This document shows, piece after piece, positions 49,753 to 58,343 of a DNA stretch of 64,000 nt; position 1 is the stretch's first letter, and each line of letters opens with the position of its first letter. Source of the stretch: Oryzobacter telluris (GTDB lineage Bacteria > Actinomycetota > Actinomycetes > Actinomycetales > Dermatophilaceae); the NCBI RefSeq assembly GCF_043099285.1, contig NZ_CP170723.1:806001-870000 (forward strand), read 5' to 3'. The notes under the pieces were generated by a model. The model made no database searches and was not told the origin of the DNA. It worked only from the letters and a program-made list of their open reading frames with translations. Made by a program: the position numbers and the translations under genes.

Positions 49753-51115
49753 GACGCCTCCCACGGGTCAACAGCACGCCGAGGAGGATGACCGCCGCCG
49801 GGACGAGCACCCCCGCGCCGTACGCGCGGTAGATGTCGGGCTGCCTCGACACGAAGGTCTCGCGCGACCCCCGGGTGTCCGAGAGAAGGACCGGTTCCCT
49901 CGGGGGAGAGGCGAAGTCGAAGGCACTGGTGATGTCGTTGGCCTTGCGGTCGCGCTCGGCGAGCGGGTCGACGCCCCAGTTGTTCTCGATGAACTTCAGG
50001 CCCGACGTGAAGTCGAGCGTCGTGCTGTCGACGTGGCCCTGCCTCGCGTACGGGCTGACGAGCAGTGCGGGGGCCCGGTAGCCGTAGCCGAACTCGTCGA
50101 CCTGCGGCGGGACCACGTGGTCGTACCAGCCGCCCCAGTCGTCGTAGGTCCACAGGAACGCCGAGGTGCTCCAGGCCGAGCTGCGCATGAGGGCGGTGTG
50201 CAGCGTCCGCAGGAACCGCTCTCCCGCGGCGACGCTCCCCGGCGGGTGCTCGCTCGCCCCCGACGGGACCATGAACGACACCGCGGGCAGCGTCCCCTCG
50301 GCGAGGTCGCGGTAGTACTCCTCGAGGGGGGCGATCCGGCCGAAGAGCTTCGGGTCGTCGAGGAAGCGCGCGTAGGCGAGCACCGGCGCCCACACCACCT
50401 GGGCACCCTTGTTGGCGTCGTCCACCGTGCGGTAGGTCCGGTAGGTGACCCGCGGGTCGTAGTTCTGGACGTAGAACTTCCACGACACCCCCTTGGCCTC
50501 GAGCCGGTCGAAGATCGTCGGGATGTCGCCGAAGCCGTCGACCGGGATGCTGTCGCCCACGGGGTTCCCCGCCACGCCCGCGACCCAGTACATGTGGTTC
50601 CAGACGCTGCCACCACCCGCGGAGGTGAAGAACCGGTCGAACAGGACGTACTGGTCGGCGACGTTCCAGTAGTACGGGATGTCGCGGTCGTCGTAGTACC
50701 CCATCGCCTGCCGCGTCGGGTCGCCCTCGTCGGCGAACGCCTCGATGAAGCCGTCGTTCCTGCCCGAGTTCAGCTGGGCCCGGAAGACGGTCGCCGTGTG
50801 CCCGAGGTCGCTGATCGGCTCCCCGCCGAGCCAGTACGGCTTGACGCACTCGCCGTTCGGCCGGTCGACGCGCACGGGCACGCAGGCCCCGTCCGGGAGG
50901 CCGTTCGCCCCGGGGTAGGTGCCGAAGTAGTTGTCGAAGCTGTGGTTCTCCTGCATGAGGTAGATGAAGTGCTTGATCGGCGTCGTCGTGGGGGTGTCGG
51001 CCGCGTCGGTGGCCGACGCCGACCCCGTTGCCGCCGCCGGTGCCAGCAGGGCCGCGGCGGCGATCGCCGCCACCGCCAGGGCGGCCGCGCGTGCGGAGCG
51101 GCGCGGGCGGCTCAC
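49739..51115 (-). CDS. Membrane-anchored phospholipase-C-like phosphoesterase
   Basis: The 458-residue protein matches the phosphoesterase family PF04185 (bacterial phospholipase C/acid phosphatase). It has HFIYLMQENHSFDNYFGTYPGANG near the N-terminus, GGGSVWNHMYWVAG, and the metal/catalytic block WTYDDWGGWYDHVVPPQVD followed by YRAPALLVSPYAR. A signal sequence precedes it, and a C-terminal TM (GAGVLVPAAVILLGVLL) plus basic tail anchors it outside. It probably cleaves a phosphodiester in a lipid or glycan. The GTG at 51115 overlaps the upstream stop by 4 bp. Confidence 0.88.
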   Translation of the reverse strand: MSRPRRSARAAALAVAAIAAAALLAPAAATGSASATDAADTPTTTPIKHFIYLMQENHSFDNYFGTYPGANGLPDGACVPVRVDRPNGECVKPYWLGGEPISDLGHTATVFRAQLNSGRNDGFIEAFADEGDPTRQAMGYYDDRDIPYYWNVADQYVLFDRFFTSAGGGSVWNHMYWVAGVAGNPVGDSIPVDGFGDIPTIFDRLEAKGVSWKFYVQNYDPRVTYRTYRTVDDANKGAQVVWAPVLAYARFLDDPKLFGRIAPLEEYYRDLAEGTLPAVSFMVPSGASEHPPGSVAAGERFLRTLHTALMRSSAWSTSAFLWTYDDWGGWYDHVVPPQVDEFGYGYRAPALLVSPYARQGHVDSTTLDFTSGLKFIENNWGVDPLAERDRKANDITSAFDFASPPREPVLLSDTRGSRETFVSRQPDIYRAYGAGVLVPAAVILLGVLLTRGRRRDTW

Positions 51116-52689
51116 GGCCGCACCTCGTAGACGATGATGATCGGCACCATGGCGGACTGCCCCTTCTCGTCGGTGCCCCTGACCTCCTGGCGGTACACCT
51201 CGTGCCCCGAGTACCGGTCGGCGTACCGGATGACGGCCTCGGCGAAGAACGTGGAGCGCTCCGCCGAGAAGCTGTCCCACACGACGTACTGCACCTGGTT
51301 GCGCCGGATCGCGAGGTCCGGGTTGGCGATCGGGTCGTAGACAGGGTTGCGGTACAGCGGGTTCGGGCTCACGGACAGCCCTCGGGCATCACGCCCGCCG
51401 TACCACTTGATGATGTTGGCCATCGACGGCCCGATCGTCATCATCGTCACGCCCTCGGGCACGTGGCCGCGGATCCAGGTGCCCAGCTCGCGTCCGCCGG
51501 GCAGGCCGCCGGTCCCGGCGAGGGCGGTGTCGCGCTCGGTGGCGGTCACCTGCTGCAGCGTGGGGCCGAGGGCCGTGGCGAGGACCAGCCCGGTCGCCAC
51601 GAAAGGCGTCCAGGACGGCACACGGCGCCCCGTCGCGCGCAGCCGCTCGGGCCAGCGGAGCAGGGCGGCGGACGCGGCGACGGCGAACGGCGTCGCCATC
51701 GGCAGGAGGTACTGGTAGCCCTTGACCGGGAACAGCTCGAAGAAGGCGACCGGCAGCGCCACCCAGGTCCACAGCAGCGTCTCGCGCCAGGACAGCCGGC
51801 GCCACGTGAGGACCAGCGCCAGCAGGCCGGCGAGCACCACGCCCCAGCCGAGCGCCGACGGGACGACCGAGGGGTAGAAGCCCAGCCCGTGGTTCGGCCG
51901 CCGGAACAGCTGGTAGGTGAGGAAGGCGCCCCCGGTGCTCGTCGCCCCGGCCAGCCTCAGGCAGACCGGGTAGGCGGCCACCACGCCCGCGAAGATCGCC
52001 CCGGCGCCCAGGGCCCGGCGCCAGCCCAGCGGCACCGAGGGCGCGAGCGCGAAGAAGGCGAACACCGACCCCGCGAGGACGATGGAGGTCTCCTTGGTGA
52101 GCACCGACATCCCGAGGAAGAGCGCCGACACGAGCAGCCAGCGGTCGCGGCGCCGGTTGACGTACCGCGCGAGCGCCCAGACGCTCATCGCGACGAGGAA
52201 GGCCTGCGGGCCGTCGAGGAGGACCTGGCGGCTCACGACGACGTGGTACGGCATGACCGCCACGAGGGCCGCCGCGAGGAGCCCGCACCGGGTCCCGTAC
52301 AGCTCGCGCCCGAGGAGGAGGGCCGCCCCGACGTTGGCGACCCCGAAGGCGACCGCCGTCAGCCGGGCCGCGACGTCGCTGACGCCGACGAGCTCGAAGA
52401 CGAGGGAGACGGTGGCGTGGAAGAGCAGGGGGTGGGCGCGGAAGACCGGGAAGTACGACAGCGCCGCCGGGTCGCCTGAGATGCTCGCCGCCTGGCCGGC
52501 GTAGACCGCCTCGTCGCTGTTGAAGCCGACGGCGTCGAGCTGCCAGAGGCGGATCGCGACGGCGGCGCCGAGCACGACGAGCCCGAGCAGGGCGGGGTGG
52601 CGCACGGGTCGCCCCGCGGCCTCGGGTGGGGTCGCGGGCCCCTCGGCCGTGGCCACGGGCGTCGGCGGCTGCCACGCGTGCCACTTCAT
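51112..52689 (-). CDS. GT39/PMT_2-like membrane glycosyltransferase
   Basis: The 525-residue polytopic protein has the GT-C fold signature. The first external loop after TM1 carries FNSDEAVYAGQAASI with the catalytic Asp-Glu, followed by HPLLFHATVSLVFE. About ten TMs and a C-terminal extracytoplasmic domain (ELGTWIRGHVPEGVTMMTI...VVWDSFSAERST) follow. It should transfer a sugar from a polyprenyl-phosphate donor, such as that made by the GT2 gene of this operon, to an exported acceptor. The ATG overlaps the preceding stop as ATGA. Confidence 0.87.
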   Translation of the reverse strand: MKWHAWQPPTPVATAEGPATPPEAAGRPVRHPALLGLVVLGAAVAIRLWQLDAVGFNSDEAVYAGQAASISGDPAALSYFPVFRAHPLLFHATVSLVFELVGVSDVAARLTAVAFGVANVGAALLLGRELYGTRCGLLAAALVAVMPYHVVVSRQVLLDGPQAFLVAMSVWALARYVNRRRDRWLLVSALFLGMSVLTKETSIVLAGSVFAFFALAPSVPLGWRRALGAGAIFAGVVAAYPVCLRLAGATSTGGAFLTYQLFRRPNHGLGFYPSVVPSALGWGVVLAGLLALVLTWRRLSWRETLLWTWVALPVAFFELFPVKGYQYLLPMATPFAVAASAALLRWPERLRATGRRVPSWTPFVATGLVLATALGPTLQQVTATERDTALAGTGGLPGGRELGTWIRGHVPEGVTMMTIGPSMANIIKWYGGRDARGLSVSPNPLYRNPVYDPIANPDLAIRRNQVQYVVWDSFSAERSTFFAEAVIRYADRYSGHEVYRQEVRGTDEKGQSAMVPIIIVYEVRP

Positions 52690-53906
52690 CGCCCGGACCT
52701 CACGCGGTGGGGGGTGCGCAGCCGCTGCACCGGCGGGGGTGGCGGTGGGACGACCTCGCGCCGCCACCTCGCGCGGATGAGCAGGCCGGCCAGCAGCGCC
52801 GAGAGGACGAGCACGGCGGCGACGCCGTTGAGCCCGGAGGCCGCGGGGCGGGTCGACGGCGTGCTGGAGTCGATGTCGGGGAGCGCCGTGGTGCTGCCGG
52901 TGAACCCCGCGAGCACCTTGAGGGCGGTGGACCCGTAGAGGCGGCTCGGCTCGACGTGCGAGTTCTCGGTGAACTCGTTCCACGAGATGAGGCCGATGGC
53001 GTCGGCGCGCGAGCCGACCGCGGCGTCGAGCTCGAGGGCGAGCGTGCGGCCGTCGCGCCGGGGGACGACCGTCTTGCCGCCCACGAGCCGGGCGTCGAAC
53101 CCGGGCGCGGCGGGCGCGATCCACAGCCCGCCGGTGGCGTGCACGGCCGCCCCCATCTCGGCCAGCTTGGTCGGGTACCACGACTTCTCCGGGTCGACGG
53201 AGGACCAGTAGTACGCGTTGCCCTCGAACACCGACGAGGCCCGCTCGTACTCCTTGAGGCTGCGCGAGGACGCCAGCACGAGGAGCCGGCTGCGCACCGG
53301 GGCGACACAGCGTTCCTGGTCGGAAGAGGAGAACTGGTCGGTGCCGGTCCACACGACCACGGGCCGGGTGCCCCAGAGCCGGAAGACGGGGTTGGTGGCG
53401 TAGCGGTCGGCGAACTCGAGCAGGTCGGCGCAGACCTGCGCCACCTCGATGGGCCGCCGGGCGAAGTCGAGGCCCTGGTAGACCAGGCCGAGCCGGAAGT
53501 GCTCGTCCGCGGCGACCTCGGTGATCCGGGCCAGGCGCTCGCTGAGCTTCCCGCCCTCCTTCCAGGAGACGAGGAAGCCGTCGACCCCGGCGGCCCGCGC
53601 GAGCTCGATGTGCCGCTTCATCACGAGGCGCTCGTCGCTCGTGTAGGTGCCGAGGGCGGGCTCGTCGGACTTCGCGCGGTCCCATGACGAGGGGTCGAAC
53701 CAGATGTAGTAGTACGCCCACACGGGGATGGCGGACAGGCCGACCCCGGGTGTCGGCGTGGGGGACGGGGGTGCGGTCGTCGCCGCGGAGGCCGGTGTCG
53801 AGCCCGGACGCGCGCCGGAGGCAGCTGCCGTCGGGGTGGGGGTGACCATCGCGAGCAGGACGACCGCGGTCACCACCGTCGCCGCGACCCTCCCGGCCGC
53901 GGTCAT
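52686..53906 (-). CDS. Secreted GH99-like glycoside hydrolase with C-terminal TM
   Basis: The 406-residue protein has a signal sequence, a Pro/Thr/Ser linker and a TIM-barrel-like domain. That domain starts IPVWAYYYIWFDPSSWDRAKSDEPALGTYTSDE, then HIELARAAGVDGFLVSWKEGG and the later WNEFTENSHVEPS. These are characteristic of GH99/GH71-like endo-acting mannanases and relatives. The catalytic glutamates are likely within the WNEF...E block, but I cannot assign them. A C-terminal TM (AVLVLSALLAGLLIRARW) anchors it. It may trim the glycan made by the operon. The ATG follows GGGAG. Confidence 0.83.
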   Translation of the reverse strand: MTAAGRVAATVVTAVVLLAMVTPTPTAAASGARPGSTPASAATTAPPSPTPTPGVGLSAIPVWAYYYIWFDPSSWDRAKSDEPALGTYTSDERLVMKRHIELARAAGVDGFLVSWKEGGKLSERLARITEVAADEHFRLGLVYQGLDFARRPIEVAQVCADLLEFADRYATNPVFRLWGTRPVVVWTGTDQFSSSDQERCVAPVRSRLLVLASSRSLKEYERASSVFEGNAYYWSSVDPEKSWYPTKLAEMGAAVHATGGLWIAPAAPGFDARLVGGKTVVPRRDGRTLALELDAAVGSRADAIGLISWNEFTENSHVEPSRLYGSTALKVLAGFTGSTTALPDIDSSTPSTRPAASGLNGVAAVLVLSALLAGLLIRARWRREVVPPPPPPVQRLRTPHRVRSGR

Positions 53907-55558
53907 CGCGGTCTCCCGAGGTCGGGTGGGGACGGTGCGCAGCAGGGCGAGGACCTCGCGGCCGGCGCCCCGACCACGAACACGACGACGAGCGGGCGCG
54001 CCCCCACGGTGCCGGGCGCCGACTCGACGTGGGCGACGCGTCCCCCGGCGGCGCGGACCTCGTCGAGGAGGGCCGAGGTGGTCGTGGGGTCGGTGGAGGC
54101 CGACCACGCGTCCCACACCACCGCGACCGGTCCGGCCGGCAGTGCCGCGGTCCGGTGGCGGGGGTGGGCGGGGTTGACGTCCGCCGCCACGGTCCTCGCC
54201 GTGGTGAGCGTCGAGACCGGGCTGCCCCGGGCGTAAAGGCGCACGACGTCGGCGACCCACGTCGCGGCGGTCACCACGGGCAGGTGCTCCCGGACCAGCC
54301 AGGTGGCGGCCTCCCGCACGGCGGGGACCCCGGAGGACCCGGGCACCGGGGGTGGCTCTGCCGACGTCGCGGCGGGCCCGGTCGCGAGCGCGGCCACCGC
54401 GAACGCCGCGGTCAGGGGGAGGTGGTTGTGGGTGACTCGTGCGCGCAGCCCCGTGGCCACGGTGGAGGCCCCCACACCGGCCAGCGCGGAGAGCGGGACC
54501 GTGGTGGCGAGGAGGTAGGGGTAGCCGCTCACGGGCCAGGCGGCGTAGAACGTGGCGGGGACGAGCACGGCCAGGGCGAGGAGCGCGCCGTGCCGACGGC
54601 CCGCCGCCACCAGCACCACGCCCCCGACGACGGCGGCCCCGAGGACGCCCCAGCCGATCCGGGGGAGGACGGTGTCGACGTAGCCGACCCCGCCCGAGGG
54701 CCCGCGGACCAGCTGCCACCGCACGTAACCGGCCGCGGCGTCGAGCCCGCCGACGGCGACGAGCCAGGCCGGGTAGAGGGCCACGATGGCCACGAACCAG
54801 GCCAGCGCGCGGGCGCCGGTGCGGCGATCCACCGCGAGCGCGCCGACGGCCCACGCCAGCACGATCGCGACGACGGTGAGGACGGCCGTCTCCTTGAACA
54901 GGGTGGCCACGCCGAGGCCCGCGCCGGCCGCCTCGACCAGACGGGGGCGGGGCACGTCCCCGGTCCCGCGGACGAGGAGGAGCAGTGCCACCGCGACGCC
55001 GGTGGCCATCGGGACGTCGACGAGGACGAGGCGCGTCACGTCGGCGTGGTACGGCATGCTCGCCAGTGCCACGGCCGCCGCGACCCCCCCCCACCGCCCC
55101 GCGACCTCCCGGGCCAGCAGCCCCGCGACGACGACCGACACCAGGCCGACGACCACCGCGACACCCCGCAGCACCGATTCCCGCGACACCGCGTCGGGGA
55201 CGAGCGCGAGCAGCATCCCCCACAGCGGCGGGTGGGCCCGCACCCCGGCCCAGCCGGGGTCGCCGGGACCGAGCCCCTGCGTGAGGTAGACCGCCTCGTC
55301 GCCGGTGAGCCCCAGCCGGCCCAGGCCCGCGAACCGTCGCGTCCCCGCCAGCACGAGGACGAGCAGCAGCGCCGTGGGGAACACCCACGGCGCGGCCGCC
55401 CTTCCCGAAGCGGGGGTGCCGGGTGGCAGCAGGGGAGGGAAAGGGCCAGCCAACCCGGGTCCCGCTCGGTCAGGCAGGGCTGTCTCCTGCGTCCAGGTGG
55501 TGGGGTGAGAACCCGACCGCGGAGACAGCACCGTTGTGGTGGCCGTTCTGGCCGTCAT
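53903..55558 (-). CDS. GT39/PMT_2-like membrane glycosyltransferase (second copy)
   Basis: This polytopic GT-C protein (551 residues from the ATG at 55558) has the loop motif LTGDEAVYLTQGLG with the Asp-Glu pair, HPPLWGMLLALVP, and about ten TMs. A soluble C-terminus follows (REAATWLVREHLPVVTAATW, VVWDAWSASTDP). It is clearly related to the second GT39-like gene of the operon but diverged. ATG 55558 would overlap the upstream gene by 89 bp; a GTG at 55384 just before TM1 is the alternative. The stop overlaps the GH99-like start by 4 bp. Confidence 0.83.
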   Translation of the reverse strand: MTARTATTTVLSPRSGSHPTTWTQETALPDRAGPGLAGPFPPLLPPGTPASGRAAAPWVFPTALLLVLVLAGTRRFAGLGRLGLTGDEAVYLTQGLGPGDPGWAGVRAHPPLWGMLLALVPDAVSRESVLRGVAVVVGLVSVVVAGLLAREVAGRWGGVAAAVALASMPYHADVTRLVLVDVPMATGVAVALLLLVRGTGDVPRPRLVEAAGAGLGVATLFKETAVLTVVAIVLAWAVGALAVDRRTGARALAWFVAIVALYPAWLVAVGGLDAAAGYVRWQLVRGPSGGVGYVDTVLPRIGWGVLGAAVVGGVVLVAAGRRHGALLALAVLVPATFYAAWPVSGYPYLLATTVPLSALAGVGASTVATGLRARVTHNHLPLTAAFAVAALATGPAATSAEPPPVPGSSGVPAVREAATWLVREHLPVVTAATWVADVVRLYARGSPVSTLTTARTVAADVNPAHPRHRTAALPAGPVAVVWDAWSASTDPTTTSALLDEVRAAGGRVAHVESAPGTVGARPLVVVFVVGAPAARSSPCCAPSPPDLGRPR

Positions 55559-56753
55559 GGCCGTTGGGGCCGTGGTGGCCGTTGGTCGGAGGCGGGCCCC
55601 CGACGTCGGTGAGGGGTGCCGTGGTGGCCGGCGCCGAGGCGGCCGCGTCGGCCCGGTCGGCGGCGAGGACGGCGCTGATCTGCACCGGCCAGCCGAAGTC
55701 GTCGCGCACGAGCCGCCTGACCCGCACCTGTCGCAGCACGTGGCCCAGCAGCTCGCGCTCGCGGTCCCGCAGCGCCTCGTAGTCCATGCCGCCGACGTGG
55801 AGGGTCGGCGCGAGGATGGAGAAGGGCGGGAACCCGTAGGCGTCGTCGGTGTTCTCGATGAGCTCGTCGAGGGCCCGATCGAAGGACACGTCCTCGAGCC
55901 CGTTGGGACCGCGCTCGATGATGAACAGGTCCGACACCGCGACCTCGTGGATGACGTCGCACGGCACCAGCCGGTCGACGTCGTACTTGGGGGGCGGGAC
56001 GACGGCCTGGGTCAGGGCGTTGAACGTCATGATCGGCAGGTTCATCTGCGCCAGCCGCATCCCGAACTGGCGGCCCTCCTTGGAGTGCAGCCGGCTCTGC
56101 ACCCGCAGCTTTCCCCACTGCGCCCGGGAGAGCGTCTGCGTCTGCACCGCGCGCAGCGTGTGGTGGCTGATGGTCAGCGGCTTGGGGAAGCAGTGGGCCA
56201 CCCCGTTGGGCTCGACGATCGTCATGTCGTCGGACAGGAAGGTCGCACCCTCCTCGCGGATGAGCCGGAGGATCGTGCCGGTCTTCCCGGTGTCCGTGCG
56301 GGCCGAGAGCATGACCCCGGTGTCCCCCAGGCGGACGCACGCCGAGTGCAGCAGCAGCCGCCCGTGAGCCACCGCGAGGAAGCGCAGCAGCGCCTCGACG
56401 ATGTTCGTGTAGAGCACGTGCGGCGAGTGTTCGAGCAGCGGCCCGACGGTGATGTGGATCGTGTCGCCCATCTCGATGCGGAAGTTCGCACCGAGGGCTC
56501 CCAGGTGCTCCTCGTACGTGCGCTCGTCCTCGTCACGGGCGGTGAACGTCACGTGCCCGCGCAGGTGGCCCACCCGGGCCACCCTGATCTGGATGTCGAA
56601 CGGGCCCCTGGTGAGGAAGGGCGTGAGGAACCACTGCAGCTCGGGCAGGGGGACCTCGGAGCCGATGGTCGCGACGCCGGGCACGGAGTAGCGGTACTTC
56701 AGGTAGCCCTCGTGGAGGCGGCGGGGGGCGCGGGTCGTGTCGAGGATGGTCAT
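55470..56753 (-). CDS. HPr-kinase-like P-loop protein with His/Asn/Gly-rich tail
   Basis: The 427-residue protein has an N-terminal domain of unknown fold, then a region like the C-terminal kinase domain of HPr kinase/phosphorylase. LLLHSACVRLGDTGVML leads into the P-loop ARTDTGKT (about 150), and FLSDDMTIVEPNG follows with acidic residues. The C-terminal 50 residues are low complexity, alternating Asn-Gly and His (NGHHGPNGHDGQNG). HprK-like proteins in polysaccharide clusters are of unknown substrate. It might be a kinase for a sugar or protein of the pathway. The ATG overlaps the GT2 stop by 4 bp. Confidence 0.8.
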   Translation of the reverse strand: MTILDTTRAPRRLHEGYLKYRYSVPGVATIGSEVPLPELQWFLTPFLTRGPFDIQIRVARVGHLRGHVTFTARDEDERTYEEHLGALGANFRIEMGDTIHITVGPLLEHSPHVLYTNIVEALLRFLAVAHGRLLLHSACVRLGDTGVMLSARTDTGKTGTILRLIREEGATFLSDDMTIVEPNGVAHCFPKPLTISHHTLRAVQTQTLSRAQWGKLRVQSRLHSKEGRQFGMRLAQMNLPIMTFNALTQAVVPPPKYDVDRLVPCDVIHEVAVSDLFIIERGPNGLEDVSFDRALDELIENTDDAYGFPPFSILAPTLHVGGMDYEALRDRERELLGHVLRQVRVRRLVRDDFGWPVQISAVLAADRADAAASAPATTAPLTDVGGPPPTNGHHGPNGHDGQNGHHNGAVSAVGFSPHHLDAGDSPA

Positions 56754-57904
56754 CGGGGCCTCCGGAAGATCATGGTGTCGGTGACGACGAACCGGGCCGC
56801 GAAGAGCGCGACCAGCGAGACGAGGTTCGCGAGAAGGTAGTTGGCGCCGGCCCGTTCGACGAGCAGCGCGATGAGGGGGACGCGGAGCGCGAGGGCTGCC
56901 CCGTTGAGACCCGCGAAGGCGAGGAAGCGGCGGACCGTGGACGGGCCCTTCGAGGCCGGGTAGACCAGGGCCTCGAGGACGCCCCAGTTCCACGTCGTCG
57001 ACACCACGGTCGCGATCGTCGCGCCCACGGCGTAGTGCAGCCCGGCGAGCCCGGTGGCCACCCACAGGGCGAGGGTGTTGACGAGCAGCCCGCTGACGCC
57101 GACGGCCGCGAACCCGGCCATCCGCGCGCCCCGGCTCTCGCCCCGCACGTCGAACCAGAGGCGGGCGAGGAGGACGACGAGCCGGACGCCCTCGCGCAGG
57201 CTCGCCTTGCTCTCACCGGCGAACCGCCGCCCGAAGTGGAACGACAGCTCGCTGGTCCGCAGCGGCCCACCGCGCACCGCGATCTCGAGGAGGATCTTGA
57301 AACCGTTGGGGCGCAGCGCGTCCGGGTCGACGGCGTCACGCCGGACGGCGAAGAACCCGGACATCGGGTCGGTGATCGCGGCGAGCCGGTGGGGGAAGAA
57401 CGCCTTGGCCAGGTGGGTGGCCCAGGTGGAGGCGAAGGCCCGGGCGCGACCGAAGCTCTCCGCGTCGCCGCCGCCGTCGTACCGGCTGGCGACGACCAGC
57501 TGGGAGCGGCCGGCCTGCCCGACGCGCACGAGCTCGGGCACGAGCTCGGGCGGGTGCTGGAGGTCGCCGTCCATGACGACGCACCAGTCGCGGGTGGCGA
57601 GGCTCAGGCCGGTGGCGACGGCGCCACCGAGGCCCCCGGACCTCTCTCCCGGTTCGCGGTGGTGCGTGCGAACGGGGACGGGGTGGCCGCAGGCGGAGGC
57701 CTCGATGGCTGCTGGTGTGCCGTCGTCGCTGTCGTCGACGAAGAGCACCTCGCTGCCCGCCGGCAGGGCGGGCACGAGGCGGTCGAGCAGCTCGGCGACG
57801 TTCCCCTGCTCGTTGCGCGTCGGCACGATGACCGTGACCGGAGGGGCGACGCCGGTGAGCCGGGGCGGCACCGACGGGGTGGGCCTGGAGTCCAGTGTCG
57901 TCAT
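56750..57904 (-). CDS. Polyprenyl-phosphate GT2 glycosyltransferase fused to GtrA domain
   Basis: The 384-residue protein is the first gene of the leftward operon. The N-terminal half is a DPM1-like GT2 domain: VTVIVPTRNEQGN, LFVDDSDDG, the DxD-containing VVMDGDLQHPPELV, and FKILLEIAVRGG. The C-terminal half is a four-TM GtrA-like domain (FAAVGVSGLLVNTLALWVATGLAG...FVVTDTMIFRR). It should make a polyprenyl-phosphate-linked sugar and help flip it across the membrane, supplying the two GT39-like enzymes downstream. Confidence 0.9.
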   Translation of the reverse strand: MTTLDSRPTPSVPPRLTGVAPPVTVIVPTRNEQGNVAELLDRLVPALPAGSEVLFVDDSDDGTPAAIEASACGHPVPVRTHHREPGERSGGLGGAVATGLSLATRDWCVVMDGDLQHPPELVPELVRVGQAGRSQLVVASRYDGGGDAESFGRARAFASTWATHLAKAFFPHRLAAITDPMSGFFAVRRDAVDPDALRPNGFKILLEIAVRGGPLRTSELSFHFGRRFAGESKASLREGVRLVVLLARLWFDVRGESRGARMAGFAAVGVSGLLVNTLALWVATGLAGLHYAVGATIATVVSTTWNWGVLEALVYPASKGPSTVRRFLAFAGLNGAALALRVPLIALLVERAGANYLLANLVSLVALFAARFVVTDTMIFRRPR

Positions 57905-58343
57905 CGCGTCACCCCCCGTGCTCCGGGGAGGGGGCCGTGGCCCGCGCGGGTCGCCGTGACGGCATGGCGGAACTCGTCCGAGAACCCATGGTGCAGTCCT
58001 GTCCGGATGGCCACCGCCGCCCGACGCTCCTGCAACCCCGGGTCACCTCGGTGACTGGCTGGGAACCTACCCCGCAGGTCACGGACCTGCATGACCACAA
58101 ATGACTATTTTCAGCCGTCGCCGATGTGGGTACGGTCCGGCGGTAAGGCACGTTGGTTCCTCTTCCAACCTGCCGAATGGTCCACCTCGGAGCCTGGCCC
58201 AGGAGAGCAGTACTCGGGTTCCGCACTGCTGGAACGGCATCGGCCGCGAGGTGTGCAGGGAAGGTGGCGACGACGATGTCTCGACGCGAACGGCAGGTGC
58301 AGGGCATCCCCCGGTGGGACACCACGGGGGGAGGCACATCCCG
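57905..58343. other. 439-bp divergent intergenic region with two dyads
   Basis: This gap separates the leftward glycan operon from the rightward cupin-like gene. It contains two perfect short dyads, GTCACCTCGGTGAC (58042-58055) and GCAGGTC-ACG-GACCTGC (58074-58090). Just beyond is an unusually A/T-rich patch near 58090-58117 (around ATGACTATTTTCAG), which is a good site for a promoter. No small protein gene was convincing here. Confidence 0.6.
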
